From Desulfobacteraceae bacterium (lineage in GTDB: Bacteria > Desulfobacterota > Desulfobacteria > Desulfobacterales > Desulfosalsimonadaceae): DNA of 64,000 bases. Below are positions 1 through 9,306 of the stretch, piece after piece (position 1 is the first letter of the stretch; each line of letters starts with the position of its first letter). A program made the position numbers and the translations under genes. The stretch is taken from NCBI GenBank assembly GCA_014237465.1, contig JABZFM010000008.1, positions 117,683 through 181,682 on the forward strand. The letters are read 5' to 3'. The notes under the pieces were generated by a model, which was not told where the DNA came from, ran no database searches, and was given only the letters and a program-made list of their open reading frames with translations.

Positions 1-354
1 GATGTCATGGCTGCGTTTAATTTTTTAAGAAAAAAAGGTCTGCAGGTCATTGATCTTGCGGGGTATTCGTTTGGCTCCTGGGTAATTGCCCAAATGATTG
101 ATAAAACACCGGCAGATTCCGTTATTATGGTATCACCGCCGGCAGCCATGATGCAATTTGAATCCACTACACCCATCCCGAATCTGAAACTGGTGGTCAC
201 CGGAAGCCACGATGAATTTGCGCCGCCGGATGTGGTTGAACAGCTATTTCATACGTGGAACCCGGACGCCGCCTTCACGGTCATCAACGGGGCGGATCAC
301 TTCTTTTTCGGATATACTGACCAACTGACTTCAATTCTGCTCAAATACTTGTGA
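1..354 (+). CDS. alpha/beta hydrolase, C-terminal part (5' end outside window)
   Basis: The frame is open from base 1, so only the last 117 or so residues are visible and the true start lies upstream. The segment GYSFGSW carries the GxSxG nucleophile elbow. TGSHDEFAPP has the usual position of the acid residue, and NGADHFFFG places a histidine near the C-terminus, so a complete Ser-Asp-His triad of an alpha/beta hydrolase is present. The size and the GADHFF ending resemble the small dienelactone-hydrolase-like family (COG2945 type). The substrate cannot be told. A strong hairpin follows the stop directly. Confidence 0.75.
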   Translation, partial: DVMAAFNFLRKKGLQVIDLAGYSFGSWVIAQMIDKTPADSVIMVSPPAAMMQFESTTPIPNLKLVVTGSHDEFAPPDVVEQLFHTWNPDAAFTVINGADHFFFGYTDQLTSILLKYL

Positions 355-357
355 AAA

Positions 358-404
358 GATAAAAGGAGCTATCACAACAAAACAATGTAATAGCTCCTTT
401 TATC
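358..404. terminator. bidirectional hairpin terminator
   Basis: A 14-bp perfect inverted repeat (GATAAAAGGAGCTA at 358-371, TAGCTCCTTTTATC at 391-404) encloses a 19-nt loop. It sits between two convergent genes, 4 bases after one stop and about 30 bases before the other gene's stop. The A/T run in the stem would give a U tract in either direction. Confidence 0.75.
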
Positions 405-434
405 ACGGAAAGCAGGGCAAAGATTTATATTGCG

Positions 435-755
435 TTAATCACCGGTAATCGTAGTAGTGGTGGTATTTATAATACCTAAAATGCTGTCATAATGAACATC
501 TACTGTTTTAACTTTGGTAATACCAGCATCTTTAGCTGCAGTTTTGATACTGGCATCTCCAATTGCCACCCACCCAAGATAGTTAATCATTTGAGAAGTT
601 CCGGTCTTTGCACCTAACTGCAACCCACTGGCGTCATCCGGAGTGCTCGCCGGATAATCATAGTTTGATATCAATAGTCCAGGAGAATAAGGTCTAGCAC
701 AACCGACGAGCATACAAATACTAATTAAAAGAATAAATAAACCAATTTTTTTCAT
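435..755 (-). CDS. TRL-like family lipoprotein
   Basis: About 106 residues. The N-terminus is MKKIGLFILLISICMLVGC: a basic start, a hydrophobic stretch and the lipobox LVGC, so a signal-peptidase II lipoprotein is predicted. The body (GTSQMINYLGWVAIGDASIKTAAKDAGITKVKTVD) matches the layout of TRL-like proteins: a glycine-rich stretch, then GDASI..AAK.AGITK. The ATG at 755 is preferred over the TTG two codons upstream because AAGGAAAGGA lies at the right distance in front of it. The protein should sit in the periplasm or on the outer membrane. Its function is unknown. It converges on the hydrolase across the terminator. Confidence 0.7.
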   Translation of the reverse strand: MKKIGLFILLISICMLVGCARPYSPGLLISNYDYPASTPDDASGLQLGAKTGTSQMINYLGWVAIGDASIKTAAKDAGITKVKTVDVHYDSILGIINTTTTTITGD

Positions 756-975
756 AATCAATCCTTTCCTTATTTTAAGCCCTGCATAATATTCATTTTA
801 AAGCTATGGAAAACATATGATAACTGGTCAAAAACGAGTTATCAATAGAATAATCGAAATAACTTAATCAATTATCCCCTAAACGGTAATGGATCAATTA
901 ATATATTCTTTTACATTGCAACTATTTATTGATACAAAAAAACATAAACATCGAATAACAATTCAAAAATAATTA

Positions 976-1266
976 ATGAACAAAATTTTCACCACATGCA
1001 CAGACAAACAGATGCTCGCCGGAATTTTACGATCCGTGCTGATCATTATTTATGTGTATTTACTTGCCGTAAGCATCTGGCTATGCCGGGATTTCAGCCT
1101 CGGATACATCATTGACAGAATCGTCCCGTATGGTCTCCCGCCGCTGCTGACACTGATCACGGCAACCTTTCTGTCCCTTTTTGTCCTGACCCTGGAACAG
1201 ACCCGAACAGAAACTCTGCTGTTTTCAATTATCTGCCTGGCATTTGCGGGGCTGAACCTGAATTGA
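976..1266 (+). CDS. small membrane protein, possibly a truncated sensor N-terminus
   Basis: 96 residues with three hydrophobic segments (about 17-37, 53-71 and 81-94). No clear ribosome binding site precedes the ATG. The arrangement, ending in CLAFAGLNLN, recalls the first helices of 7TM-type N-terminal regions of sensor kinases, but the frame stops at 1264-1266 and no kinase follows. It may be a genuine small membrane protein or a remnant of a longer sensor. It lies about 160 bp upstream of a NifA-type activator on the same strand. The codon pattern looks coding. Confidence 0.4.
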   Translation: MNKIFTTCTDKQMLAGILRSVLIIIYVYLLAVSIWLCRDFSLGYIIDRIVPYGLPPLLTLITATFLSLFVLTLEQTRTETLLFSIICLAFAGLNLN

Positions 1267-1423
1267 AAACCTGTACTCCGGACACAGTTAACCCTCTGGA
1301 TAAAATATAAATAACTTGACATATTTGCTTCTTCCCTCTAGTAAAATAAGTGCCAGGCAGATATATGAATCGGAAAACAAACTTTTAATTCTTTATAATT
1401 TGTCAATATCAAACGAAAATATA

Positions 1424-2953
1424 ATGACCATAGACAAAACTGATCAAATTTCCCTGCTATACCAAATCACCCAGATTTTACACAAAACCGCCGATCTCAA
1501 GCAGTCATTGTATAATATGCTGGAATTATTATCTAAATCTCAAAACATGATCCGCGGTACAATCACCATTTTAGATCCTTTCAGCGATGAAATCAGCATA
1601 GAAGTTGCCCACGGAATTTCCAAAAGCGCACTGCAAAAAGGAAAGTATAAACTGGGCGAAGGAATTACCGGACAGGTCATCCAAACCGGCGAAGCGGTCA
1701 CCATCTCTGAATTAAGCAAAGACAGCCGATTTCTCAACCGAACGGCATCCCGAAAAGCATTTCAGGACCATGAGATCTCATTTATCTGTGTACCGATCAA
1801 GAAAGAGAAGCAGGTGATCGGCGCTCTCAGCGTTGACAGGCCATATGATGAATCATACTCACTGAAAGGCGGGGAAAAACTGCTGTCTGTTGTGGCGGCG
1901 ATGATTGCAACCCAGGTCATTTATCTTGAAAGGACCCGGGTTGAAAAGGAAAAACTCAGCTCCGAAAATGACCGATTGCAGGCGGAACTAAAAAAAAAAT
2001 ACCGCATGAAAAATATTATCGGCAACAGTAATAAAATGCGGGAAGTGTATCAAATGATTTCCCAGGTGGCGGCAAGCAACGCCACGGTTCTCATCCGGGG
2101 AGAAAGCGGAACCGGCAAAGAACTGGTTGCCAACTCCATCCATTACAACAGCCTTCGGGGCAAAAATCCTTTTGTAAAGGTAAACTGTGCGGCACTGCCG
2201 GCGAATCTCATTGAGAGTGAACTCTTTGGGCATGAAAAAGGGGCCTTTACCGGCGCGCTTCACCAGAAAACAGGCAAGTTTGAACTGGCAAACAAAGGGA
2301 CTCTGTTTTTAGATGAAATCGGCTCCATTGAACCGGAAGTGCAGGTCAAGCTTTTACGGGTTTTACAGGAAAAAGAACTGGAACGGGTCGGCGGGAACAA
2401 GACCATTAAAGTGGATGTCCGTATTGTTGCGGCAACCAACAGAAACCTTGAAAACGCGGTAACCGAGGGGCTCTTCAGGGATGACCTTTATTACCGGCTC
2501 AATGTATTCCCGATTTATCTGCCGCCGCTTCGAGAAAGAAGAACCGATGTTCTGGTTCTGTCAGATTATTTCCTTGAAAAATATGCCATGGAAAACAATA
2601 AAAAGATTCTTCGATTCTCAACACCGTCCATTGATATGCTGATGGCCTACCACTGGCCCGGCAACGTCCGAGAACTTGAAAACTGCATAGAACGGGCAGT
2701 GCTTTTATGTGAAGATCAGGTGATCCACAGTTATCACCTGCCGCCCACACTCCAGACCGGCCAGGTATCCAATACCCTGCCGAATGTATCCCTTGAAAAA
2801 GCGGTCAGCCAGCTTGAACGGGAAATGATTATCGATGCCCTGAAACACACCCGGGGGAATATCTCCCAGGCGGCCCAGACATTAAACACCACCGTACGGA
2901 AATTTTCTTACAAAGCCAATAAGTATGATGTTGATCCGCGTCAGTATCATTGA
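1424..2953 (+). CDS. NifA-type sigma-54-dependent transcriptional activator (GAF, AAA+, Fis HTH)
   Basis: About 509 residues from the ATG at 1424. The frame is open further up to a TTG at 1316, but the NifA-like domain starts at [14 protein letters not shown]. The N-terminal GAF domain has the NifA signature ([28 protein letters not shown]). The central AAA+ domain has Walker A GESGTGKE, the sigma-54 contact loop GAFTGA, Walker B LFLDEIG and an arginine-finger region. The C-terminus ([24 protein letters not shown]) is a Fis-type helix-turn-helix. It activates sigma-54 promoters. The glnB gene next door fits a nitrogen-control role, but no nif structural genes lie in this window, so the target is unproven. 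Confidence 0.85.
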   Translation: MTIDKTDQISLLYQITQILHKTADLKQSLYNMLELLSKSQNMIRGTITILDPFSDEISIEVAHGISKSALQKGKYKLGEGITGQVIQTGEAVTISELSKDSRFLNRTASRKAFQDHEISFICVPIKKEKQVIGALSVDRPYDESYSLKGGEKLLSVVAAMIATQVIYLERTRVEKEKLSSENDRLQAELKKKYRMKNIIGNSNKMREVYQMISQVAASNATVLIRGESGTGKELVANSIHYNSLRGKNPFVKVNCAALPANLIESELFGHEKGAFTGALHQKTGKFELANKGTLFLDEIGSIEPEVQVKLLRVLQEKELERVGGNKTIKVDVRIVAATNRNLENAVTEGLFRDDLYYRLNVFPIYLPPLRERRTDVLVLSDYFLEKYAMENNKKILRFSTPSIDMLMAYHWPGNVRELENCIERAVLLCEDQVIHSYHLPPTLQTGQVSNTLPNVSLEKAVSQLEREMIIDALKHTRGNISQAAQTLNTTVRKFSYKANKYDVDPRQYH

Positions 2954-3065
2954 TGATGTCTCCGTAAAAAGTCGGTGTTTTGGAAAATAGCCTTTCTACC
3001 TTATTGAATTTATTGATAGCAATAGCCCAGAAATAGCTGATTTTTGACTTTTTACGAATCCATCA
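2954..3065. repeat. palindromic MITE/REP-like element, copy 1
   Basis: Terminal inverted repeats of 20 nt pair at 17 of 20 positions (TGATGTCTCCGTAAAAAGTC at 2954-2973; the reverse complement of 3046-3065 is TGATGGATTCGTAAAAAGTC). The element begins on the base after the activator's stop codon. Its interior differs from the other copies and lacks the TGCGTTG core, so it belongs to the group by its ends only. It could also fold as an intergenic terminator between this gene and the convergent glnB. Confidence 0.6.
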
Positions 3066-3096
3066 TTATTGGTTCGGCGTTAATTCGTTTTTAACC

Positions 3097-3765
<669 letters not shown>

Positions 3766-4248
3766 ATGACAGTGAAAATTTATGTCAACGATGACAATAC
3801 AGCAACATTTGAATGTCCGAAGTGCCATAAAACAGGCATTAAGGATTTAACCAAATATTTCCAGCAAAAAAAAACAACCCGGTTAAAAGCCAAATGCGCC
3901 TGCGGGTATTCTTATGGGGTATTTCTGGAAAAACGGAAAAAATTCAGAAAGCAGGCCAACCTGCCGGGAACATACAAATTCAGCGCAAACAATTCCGACA
4001 CCCAGGAATATATTGGTTCGATGACGGTAAAGGATATTTCTTATACCGGACTTCGTATCAAAATACAAATGATGCCGCGTTTCAAAGTCGGAGACACGCT
4101 TTATGTTGAATTCCGCCTGGATGATACCAACCGATCACAAATCAAAAAAAAAGTGCTCGTCAAAAATATGAAAGGTCTCAGTGCCGGCCTTGCATATACT
4201 TCTCCGCAAAACCACGACAGTGTTCTGGGATTCTATCTGTTTAATTAG
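3766..4248 (+). CDS. PilZ-domain protein with N-terminal zinc-ribbon-like segment
   Basis: 160 residues. The N-terminal third has CPKC (18-21) and CAC (44-46), a possible small metal ribbon. The PilZ part follows: EKRKKFRKQANLPG gives the RxxxR-like arginine/lysine box and VKDISYTGLRIK gives the D/NxSxxG box, the two elements that hold cyclic di-GMP. It is probably a cytoplasmic c-di-GMP receptor. What it controls cannot be seen, as its neighbours are nitrogen genes and a repeat. The ATG at 3766 has no strong Shine-Dalgarno sequence. Confidence 0.8.
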   Translation: MTVKIYVNDDNTATFECPKCHKTGIKDLTKYFQQKKTTRLKAKCACGYSYGVFLEKRKKFRKQANLPGTYKFSANNSDTQEYIGSMTVKDISYTGLRIKIQMMPRFKVGDTLYVEFRLDDTNRSQIKKKVLVKNMKGLSAGLAYTSPQNHDSVLGFYLFN

Positions 4249-4263
4249 GAACTGTGCCTCTAA

Positions 4264-4398
4264 CAGGTTGTTTAAAAACGTCATGAGCGTAGTCAAGACA
4301 AGGCGAAATTCGGCGAAAGAGCGGAGTTTATGCCCATAAATGAGCATTTTGAGCCGAATTTTAACGCTGTATTGGCAAGCGCAATAGTTTTTTAACCT
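4264..4398. repeat. palindromic MITE/REP-like element, copy 2
   Basis: The ends GGTTGTTTAAAAAC and GTTTTTTAACC are inverted. The inner part contains ACAAGGCG on one side and AACGCTGTATTGGC on the other around a dyad (TTTATGCCCATAAATGAGCA). This has the same plan as the other copies (CGCCTTG and GCGTT arms around a centre) but a different sequence. The right end overlaps the last codon and TAA stop of glnE, so the repeat end supplies the glnE stop. Confidence 0.6.
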
Positions 4399-7310
4399 AA
4401 ATACTGCTTCCATATCTGCTTTACCTGATCACGTATTTCAATGAACTGATCCTCTGAAAGCACTGCCGGCCGTTCCTGCAATGTCAGCCGGTGGTTGTAA
4501 AAACGAAATACCAGGTATGCCTGCTTGAGGATATAGGCAGTTTTATCATCAAAAATACCTGCCAGGGCCAGGCTGTTCAGCTGCCGCACGACATCCGTCC
4601 ATTTTATCAGAGATGGAAACAGGCTGGCATTTAACAAAACAAGAAACTGAACCATAAATTCAATATCCACAATACCGCCCGGATCATTTTTTATATCAAA
4701 ATGTTCACCTGACGGCACGGTTTGTTGAGCTCTCATCCGGGTCCGCATATCACAAATCCCTTCACGCAGTTTGGATTCTTCCCTTTTCATTGAAAGAATC
4801 TCTTCACGGATTTTTTCAAACCGTTCCCGGACATGAACATCACCGGTGATCGCCCTGGCCTTGATGATTGCCTGGTGTTCCCAGGTCCATGCCCTTTTTT
4901 TCTGATATTCCTCGAATCCGTCAATATGAGTAACCAGGATACCGGCACTTCCGCTTGGCCTTAAACGCATATCCGTTTCATACAATTTTCCGGTCTGGGT
5001 CATGGCAGTCATCAAATGGATGATCCGCTGACCTAAACGGACATAGAACTGGGCGTTATCAACAGGCTTCTGGAGGCCGCCCTGCGTATATCCTTTTTCA
5101 CCGGTATGCAGAAAAACCAGGTCAAGGTCAGACACGTATCCGAGTTCATACCCACCCAGCTTACCGTAAGCAATGATTCCGAACCCTTTTTGATCAAAAT
5201 CAATCACTCCCGACGGAACCCCGTATTTTTCGACCATATGATCCCATGCCATATCCATCACCCGGTCAAGGATTGATTCCGCCAGGTTGGTTAACCGATC
5301 GCTGACTCTCATCAACGGCATCAGGCCGGCCACATCGGCCGCGCAAATGCGAAGGATATTGATTTGCTTAAATATGCGCAGGCCATCCATTTGGGACTCC
5401 AGGTCCGCTTCCGGCAGCCGGTCGAACCGCAGCTTGATCTCTTCTTTTAGATCCTCTTTTTCAACCGGCGCATAAAGTGTCCGGGGATCCAGCAGTTCAT
5501 CAAGTAAAAGCGGATGACATGATAAAAATGACATAATCCAGGGGCTGGCTTCGGCCAGCTTAACCAGATGTATCAGCACATCCGTATTTTCAATTAACAG
5601 GGAAACATAACAGGAACGACCGCGAATGGCTTTAATTAATTCAAAAATCCGCCTCAGCACCCGCACGGGATTTTCTGATGCGGCAGACTCTTTCATAATG
5701 TGCGGTACCAGAAGATTAACCCGCTTACTGCCCTGCAGGCTGACTTCACTTGATTTGATTATTTCTAAAAAATTTTGAAGAACCAACAGGGCATCATCCG
5801 GAGGATCAAAGCCGATTTTTTTGAGCAGTTCCAGATTGGTCTCGATGTTTGACAAATTGATCCATACATCATTGATGCGTATCATCTGCTCATCTATACG
5901 GATTTCCGAATCATCCCTGAGCAGCAGGGCGCTAAAATGATTATGCACTTTACCCATATGCGCATCCAGGGATTCTGAAAACCCCTGCCAGTCCGTAAAG
6001 CCCATTGACAGTGCCAGACGGCATTTGCCGCGTAAATCCTCCGGAAGGCTGTGGGTCTGACGATCATCAAACATCTGCAGTCGGTTCTCGATATACCTCA
6101 AAAACACATACGCTTCCGTGAGTTCATCTTTCACAGATTCGGGAATATTGTTGTCATTGGCCAGGGTCTGCAGGATAACCAGAATGCTGCGCTTCTGATA
6201 ATCAATATTAACGCCGCCCCGGATCAGCTGAAAAATCTGTCCGAAGAACTCTACTTCACGGATGCCTCCGGGACCAAGCTTGATGTTTGCCTTTATCCCT
6301 CTTTGGATAACTTCCCGCTCTATTTTCCGCTTCATCCCCCGCAGGGATTCAAATATACCGTAATCAAGATACCGCCGGTATACAAAGGGCTTCAAACGTC
6401 CCAGCAATACCCGGCCCAAAGATTTATCACCGGCAACAACCCTTGCCTTTATCAATGCATAGCGCTCCCAATCACGCCCCTGCTCCTGGTAGTAGGATTC
6501 CATTGCCTCAAAGCTCATGACAATCGGCCCGGACTCTCCATACGGCCGGAGCCGGGCGTCCACACGAAAAACAAACCCCTCCGTCATGTTCTTTCCGATC
6601 ACATCAATCAGGCGATGGCACAGACGGGCAAAAAACTCTTCATTGGATATGGGTTTTTCACGGCCTTGTGTTTTTCCGGCTTCCGGAAAAACAAACATCA
6701 GATCAACGTCTGATGAAAAATTCAATTCCCGGCCCCCGAGTTTTCCAAAACCGATCACCGCAAGACGCTGCTGCTTTCCACTCTTTCCCACAGGAGTCCC
6801 ATGTTCCTCAATCATCCATTGATACAACCTGGAAAGCGCGCCTTCCAGGCATGCATCCGCAAGCCCTGTGATCTCATTCATGGTTTCCGGCAGATCAGAC
6901 CATCCGGCCAGGTCTCGAAATGCAATGCGAACCATCTCCCGTGTCCGGGTCCTTCTGATCATGACCGACAACGTCTCAAAATCATCAGCAACGCGGCAGT
7001 TTTCTGTTATCTTACCTGCATATTCCGCAATATCATAGGACCGGGCTAAATCTCCCGTTGCAATTAAATTCAAAAACATTTCAGGATTCCGGGCACACCG
7101 CTTTGCCACAAACTCACTAAAAACAAACACCTTTTTTGCTGTCTCAAACACGTCTGCTTCATCCACTTCTGCTTCACCCGGCAACGCCAGGGTACTTTTC
7201 TCGCAAGCTTTTGCAAACGCCGCCCATTTTTCCACAAAGGCGTCTTGCAATTCTTCGGAAAAATTGCACTCAGGCCGGACTGGGCTTATGTTTAATAAGT
7301 TTCGTATCAT
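4392..7310 (-). CDS. glnE: bifunctional glutamine synthetase adenylyltransferase/adenylyl-removing enzyme
   Basis: About 972 residues from the ATG at 7310 (the frame extends to a TTG at 7328); the family is around 950. Two nucleotidyltransferase modules are visible: GFGKLGGRELNFSSDVDLMF near residue 190 (adenylyl removal) and AYGKLGGYELGYVSDLDLVF near residue 700 (adenylylation). Each has the G-S/D-x-D metal triad. Between them lies the helical P-II-responsive linker. GlnE adenylylates or deadenylylates glutamine synthetase in answer to P-II and glutamine, so glnB nearby makes sense. It is the last gene of a minus-strand group with the deaminase and methyltransferase. Its stop codon lies within a repeat element. 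Confidence 0.95.
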   Translation of the reverse strand: MIRNLLNISPVRPECNFSEELQDAFVEKWAAFAKACEKSTLALPGEAEVDEADVFETAKKVFVFSEFVAKRCARNPEMFLNLIATGDLARSYDIAEYAGKITENCRVADDFETLSVMIRRTRTREMVRIAFRDLAGWSDLPETMNEITGLADACLEGALSRLYQWMIEEHGTPVGKSGKQQRLAVIGFGKLGGRELNFSSDVDLMFVFPEAGKTQGREKPISNEEFFARLCHRLIDVIGKNMTEGFVFRVDARLRPYGESGPIVMSFEAMESYYQEQGRDWERYALIKARVVAGDKSLGRVLLGRLKPFVYRRYLDYGIFESLRGMKRKIEREVIQRGIKANIKLGPGGIREVEFFGQIFQLIRGGVNIDYQKRSILVILQTLANDNNIPESVKDELTEAYVFLRYIENRLQMFDDRQTHSLPEDLRGKCRLALSMGFTDWQGFSESLDAHMGKVHNHFSALLLRDDSEIRIDEQMIRINDVWINLSNIETNLELLKKIGFDPPDDALLVLQNFLEIIKSSEVSLQGSKRVNLLVPHIMKESAASENPVRVLRRIFELIKAIRGRSCYVSLLIENTDVLIHLVKLAEASPWIMSFLSCHPLLLDELLDPRTLYAPVEKEDLKEEIKLRFDRLPEADLESQMDGLRIFKQINILRICAADVAGLMPLMRVSDRLTNLAESILDRVMDMAWDHMVEKYGVPSGVIDFDQKGFGIIAYGKLGGYELGYVSDLDLVFLHTGEKGYTQGGLQKPVDNAQFYVRLGQRIIHLMTAMTQTGKLYETDMRLRPSGSAGILVTHIDGFEEYQKKRAWTWEHQAIIKARAITGDVHVRERFEKIREEILSMKREESKLREGICDMRTRMRAQQTVPSGEHFDIKNDPGGIVDIEFMVQFLVLLNASLFPSLIKWTDVVRQLNSLALAGIFDDKTAYILKQAYLVFRFYNHRLTLQERPAVLSEDQFIEIRDQVKQIWKQYLG

Positions 7311-7352
7311 AATTATCGATATGAACAATTTGCCGGACGAAAACCCTTGTAA

Positions 7353-8327
7353 TCAAAACATTGCGTCGAGTTTAAGTCTTACCTGAGCATCAGGATCGGT
7401 GAATTTTGTTTCCGGTATACTTTTTACTGATTCAAAAACATTTAAGGATGATGTTCCGTCATGAAAGACGCCTGCCTGTTTCTCAGATTCATAAGGCACA
7501 TCGCCCGATTTATTGATTCTTAATTCTTCCCAGTCAATAAATTCTTCAAAGTCAGGAAGGAAGGATTCACTGATGGTCTTTGGCATCCATTCATCGCCGG
7601 TACTTACAACCGGTCCGTCAACCGCTCTGCAGACAATTGCGATACGACCCTGCTGTATACCGTCCACATTGAAACTTTTGTAATACGATACATCCAGCAG
7701 TTCAAAATGGAGCAACCGCAACAGGTAATCAAGGCAGGAAAATGAAATCTGCCAGTAATTTGTTCCGGGAAAAAATCGGCCGGCATTATTGAAGTACATA
7801 AGACATTCATCTTTTTCAGTAAGGACCGCTGACGTTTCCATGAGCATGATGCCGCCATTTCTCGTCAGTCCCCGAACAGCAGACAGACCGGAAAGGGGGT
7901 CGAACATATGATAAAGCACACCTGAAAAGATTACTACATCATAGGGGTACAAACCAAAAGGAGAAGTAAACTCCTTTATTTTATTAAGGCTTATTCCCTT
8001 TATATAATTAAAAGGAACCCCCAAACGCTCTTGAATAAAACTGATCCATTCAGAAAAATCAATCCGGTCATAGGATGTCACTTTCGCTGCTCCCCGTCGC
8101 CACAACAGGATTGATATCATGCCTTCCATTGCGCCAATGTCCAGACAGTTTCTCCCTTTGACCTGAATTCCTTTTAGCAGTTCCCTGGTGAGGATGACAT
8201 TTCTGTGTTCGCGGCCCGGGGTAAAAATTCCGGGCTGAATTTCAATACTGTAATACCAGTCTTTTTTCATCATTGGATGATTTTCGATTTTGCTTTTGGT
8301 TTCAGACATCGTCATCGATCGTTCCAT
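7353..8327 (-). CDS. class I SAM-dependent methyltransferase (DUF1698/CmoB-like)
   Basis: 324 residues. GRNCLDIGAMEGMISILLWRRGA is SAM motif I, and VTSYDRIDFSEW places the acidic residue of motif II. PYDVVIFSGVLYHMFDPLSGL matches the CmoB/DUF1698 signature (VLYH...DPL..L). CmoB itself transfers a carboxymethyl group to tRNA uridine-34; here the N-terminal half of CmoB is not evident, so a different substrate is likely. It sits 42 bp upstream of glnE and 21 bp downstream of the deaminase, probably in one transcript. The start MERSMTMSE has no strong ribosome binding site, and nearby internal ATGs are alternatives. Confidence 0.7.
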   Translation of the reverse strand: MERSMTMSETKSKIENHPMMKKDWYYSIEIQPGIFTPGREHRNVILTRELLKGIQVKGRNCLDIGAMEGMISILLWRRGAAKVTSYDRIDFSEWISFIQERLGVPFNYIKGISLNKIKEFTSPFGLYPYDVVIFSGVLYHMFDPLSGLSAVRGLTRNGGIMLMETSAVLTEKDECLMYFNNAGRFFPGTNYWQISFSCLDYLLRLLHFELLDVSYYKSFNVDGIQQGRIAIVCRAVDGPVVSTGDEWMPKTISESFLPDFEEFIDWEELRINKSGDVPYESEKQAGVFHDGTSSLNVFESVKSIPETKFTDPDAQVRLKLDAMF

Positions 8328-8348
8328 TATTTATGTGTATTCGTTGGG

Positions 8349-8855
8349 TTAAATCTTCTGGGCCAGCGTATATTCCGCCAGCAGACTGTTTTTCCAGTAA
8401 TCATTTTCCGGCTGTGAAAAAAATGCCTTGAAAAGCGCGAGACTTTGCTGACGCAATACATGGGGGACAATCGAAACGTCACATTCACTGTATAGGGGTG
8501 CTGCTTTTGACAGATCACATCTCGTTCCACCGCCCATCACGTCTTCATACGCATATACGATTCTGGGTATGCCGCTGATCAGAATGGCCCCCAAACACAT
8601 CAGACAGGGTTCCATGGTGCAGTACAGCGTCAGTTCATTCATATTTTCAACAGCCGTTTTCTCATAAAGGGCTCTTAACGCCACGATTTCCGCATGATCG
8701 ATCTCATTTGAATGCTGTCCGCTTGTGCCGTGGCGAAAACCAATGGCAAGGATATTCTTTTTATCTGCAATTACACATCCCACCGGGAACTCCCCGGCCG
8801 AAAAAGCATTTTCAGCCTGGACCAATGCTTTTTTCATAAAATATTCATCAGTCAT
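8349..8855 (-). CDS. nucleoside/tRNA deaminase, CDA fold (TadA-like)
   Basis: 168 residues. The zinc site of the cytidine-deaminase fold is complete: DHAEIVAL supplies the histidine and the catalytic glutamate, and TMEPCLMCLGAI supplies the two cysteines. The N-terminus MTDEYFMKKALVQAENAFSAGEFPVGCVI and the RIVYAYEDVMGGG segment are close to TadA, which makes inosine-34 in tRNA-Arg, but the C-terminus is unlike typical TadA, so guanine or another nucleoside deaminase remains possible. It is the first gene of the minus-strand group ending with glnE. A repeat element abuts its 5' end. Confidence 0.75.
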   Translation of the reverse strand: MTDEYFMKKALVQAENAFSAGEFPVGCVIADKKNILAIGFRHGTSGQHSNEIDHAEIVALRALYEKTAVENMNELTLYCTMEPCLMCLGAILISGIPRIVYAYEDVMGGGTRCDLSKAAPLYSECDVSIVPHVLRQQSLALFKAFFSQPENDYWKNSLLAEYTLAQKI

Positions 8856-8858
8856 CGT

Positions 8859-9026
8859 TGATAATCTCGTAAAAACTCAAAATTCAATGGCAAACAAAAA
8901 AGATCCACCATTCTTATAACAATTGGCCAGGCACGCAAATTATTCAAAAATAAGGCGTACTTGTTGTATGTTGAATTGATGAAGAATGCAGCGCAACACA
9001 GGAGTTGGACTTTTTACAATGCCATG
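8859..9026. repeat. palindromic MITE/REP-like element, copy 3
   Basis: The left end TGATAATCTCGTAAAAACTC (8859-8878) is a degenerate inverse of the right end GGACTTTTTACAATGCCATG (9007-9026). On the minus strand the inner part reads GTCCAACTCCTGTGTTGCGC, which also occurs at 13294 in copy 4, followed by ACAAGTACGCCTT. So this is a diverged, inverted member of the copy 4 and 5 subfamily. It begins 4 bases upstream of the deaminase start and may carry or disturb its promoter. From 9027 to 9306 there is AT-rich upstream sequence for the next gene, with TTGACA at 9145-9150 but no good -10. Confidence 0.65.
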
Positions 9027-9306
9027 TTATTGCCTAACCAGCCAATAATATGCAACTTTCTACTTTAATGAGTATCAAGTCATGCTTTTTTTGTAAAGAT
9101 ACAAATACAATGATTTCGTAAAAAATGGCAAGCTAAGAGGAATATTGACAATAAAGATCTTTTTGGTTAATGGTTAAAAGAGTTAAAATAGTTATTATTT
9201 TAATATACGCGCTCTTTTTGTTGGATTTATTCTGTTATAATTGTTTAATAAAACAATTACAGTATAGATTCTTCGCCCCATAGCGCACTATCAACAAGGA
9301 AAAAAT

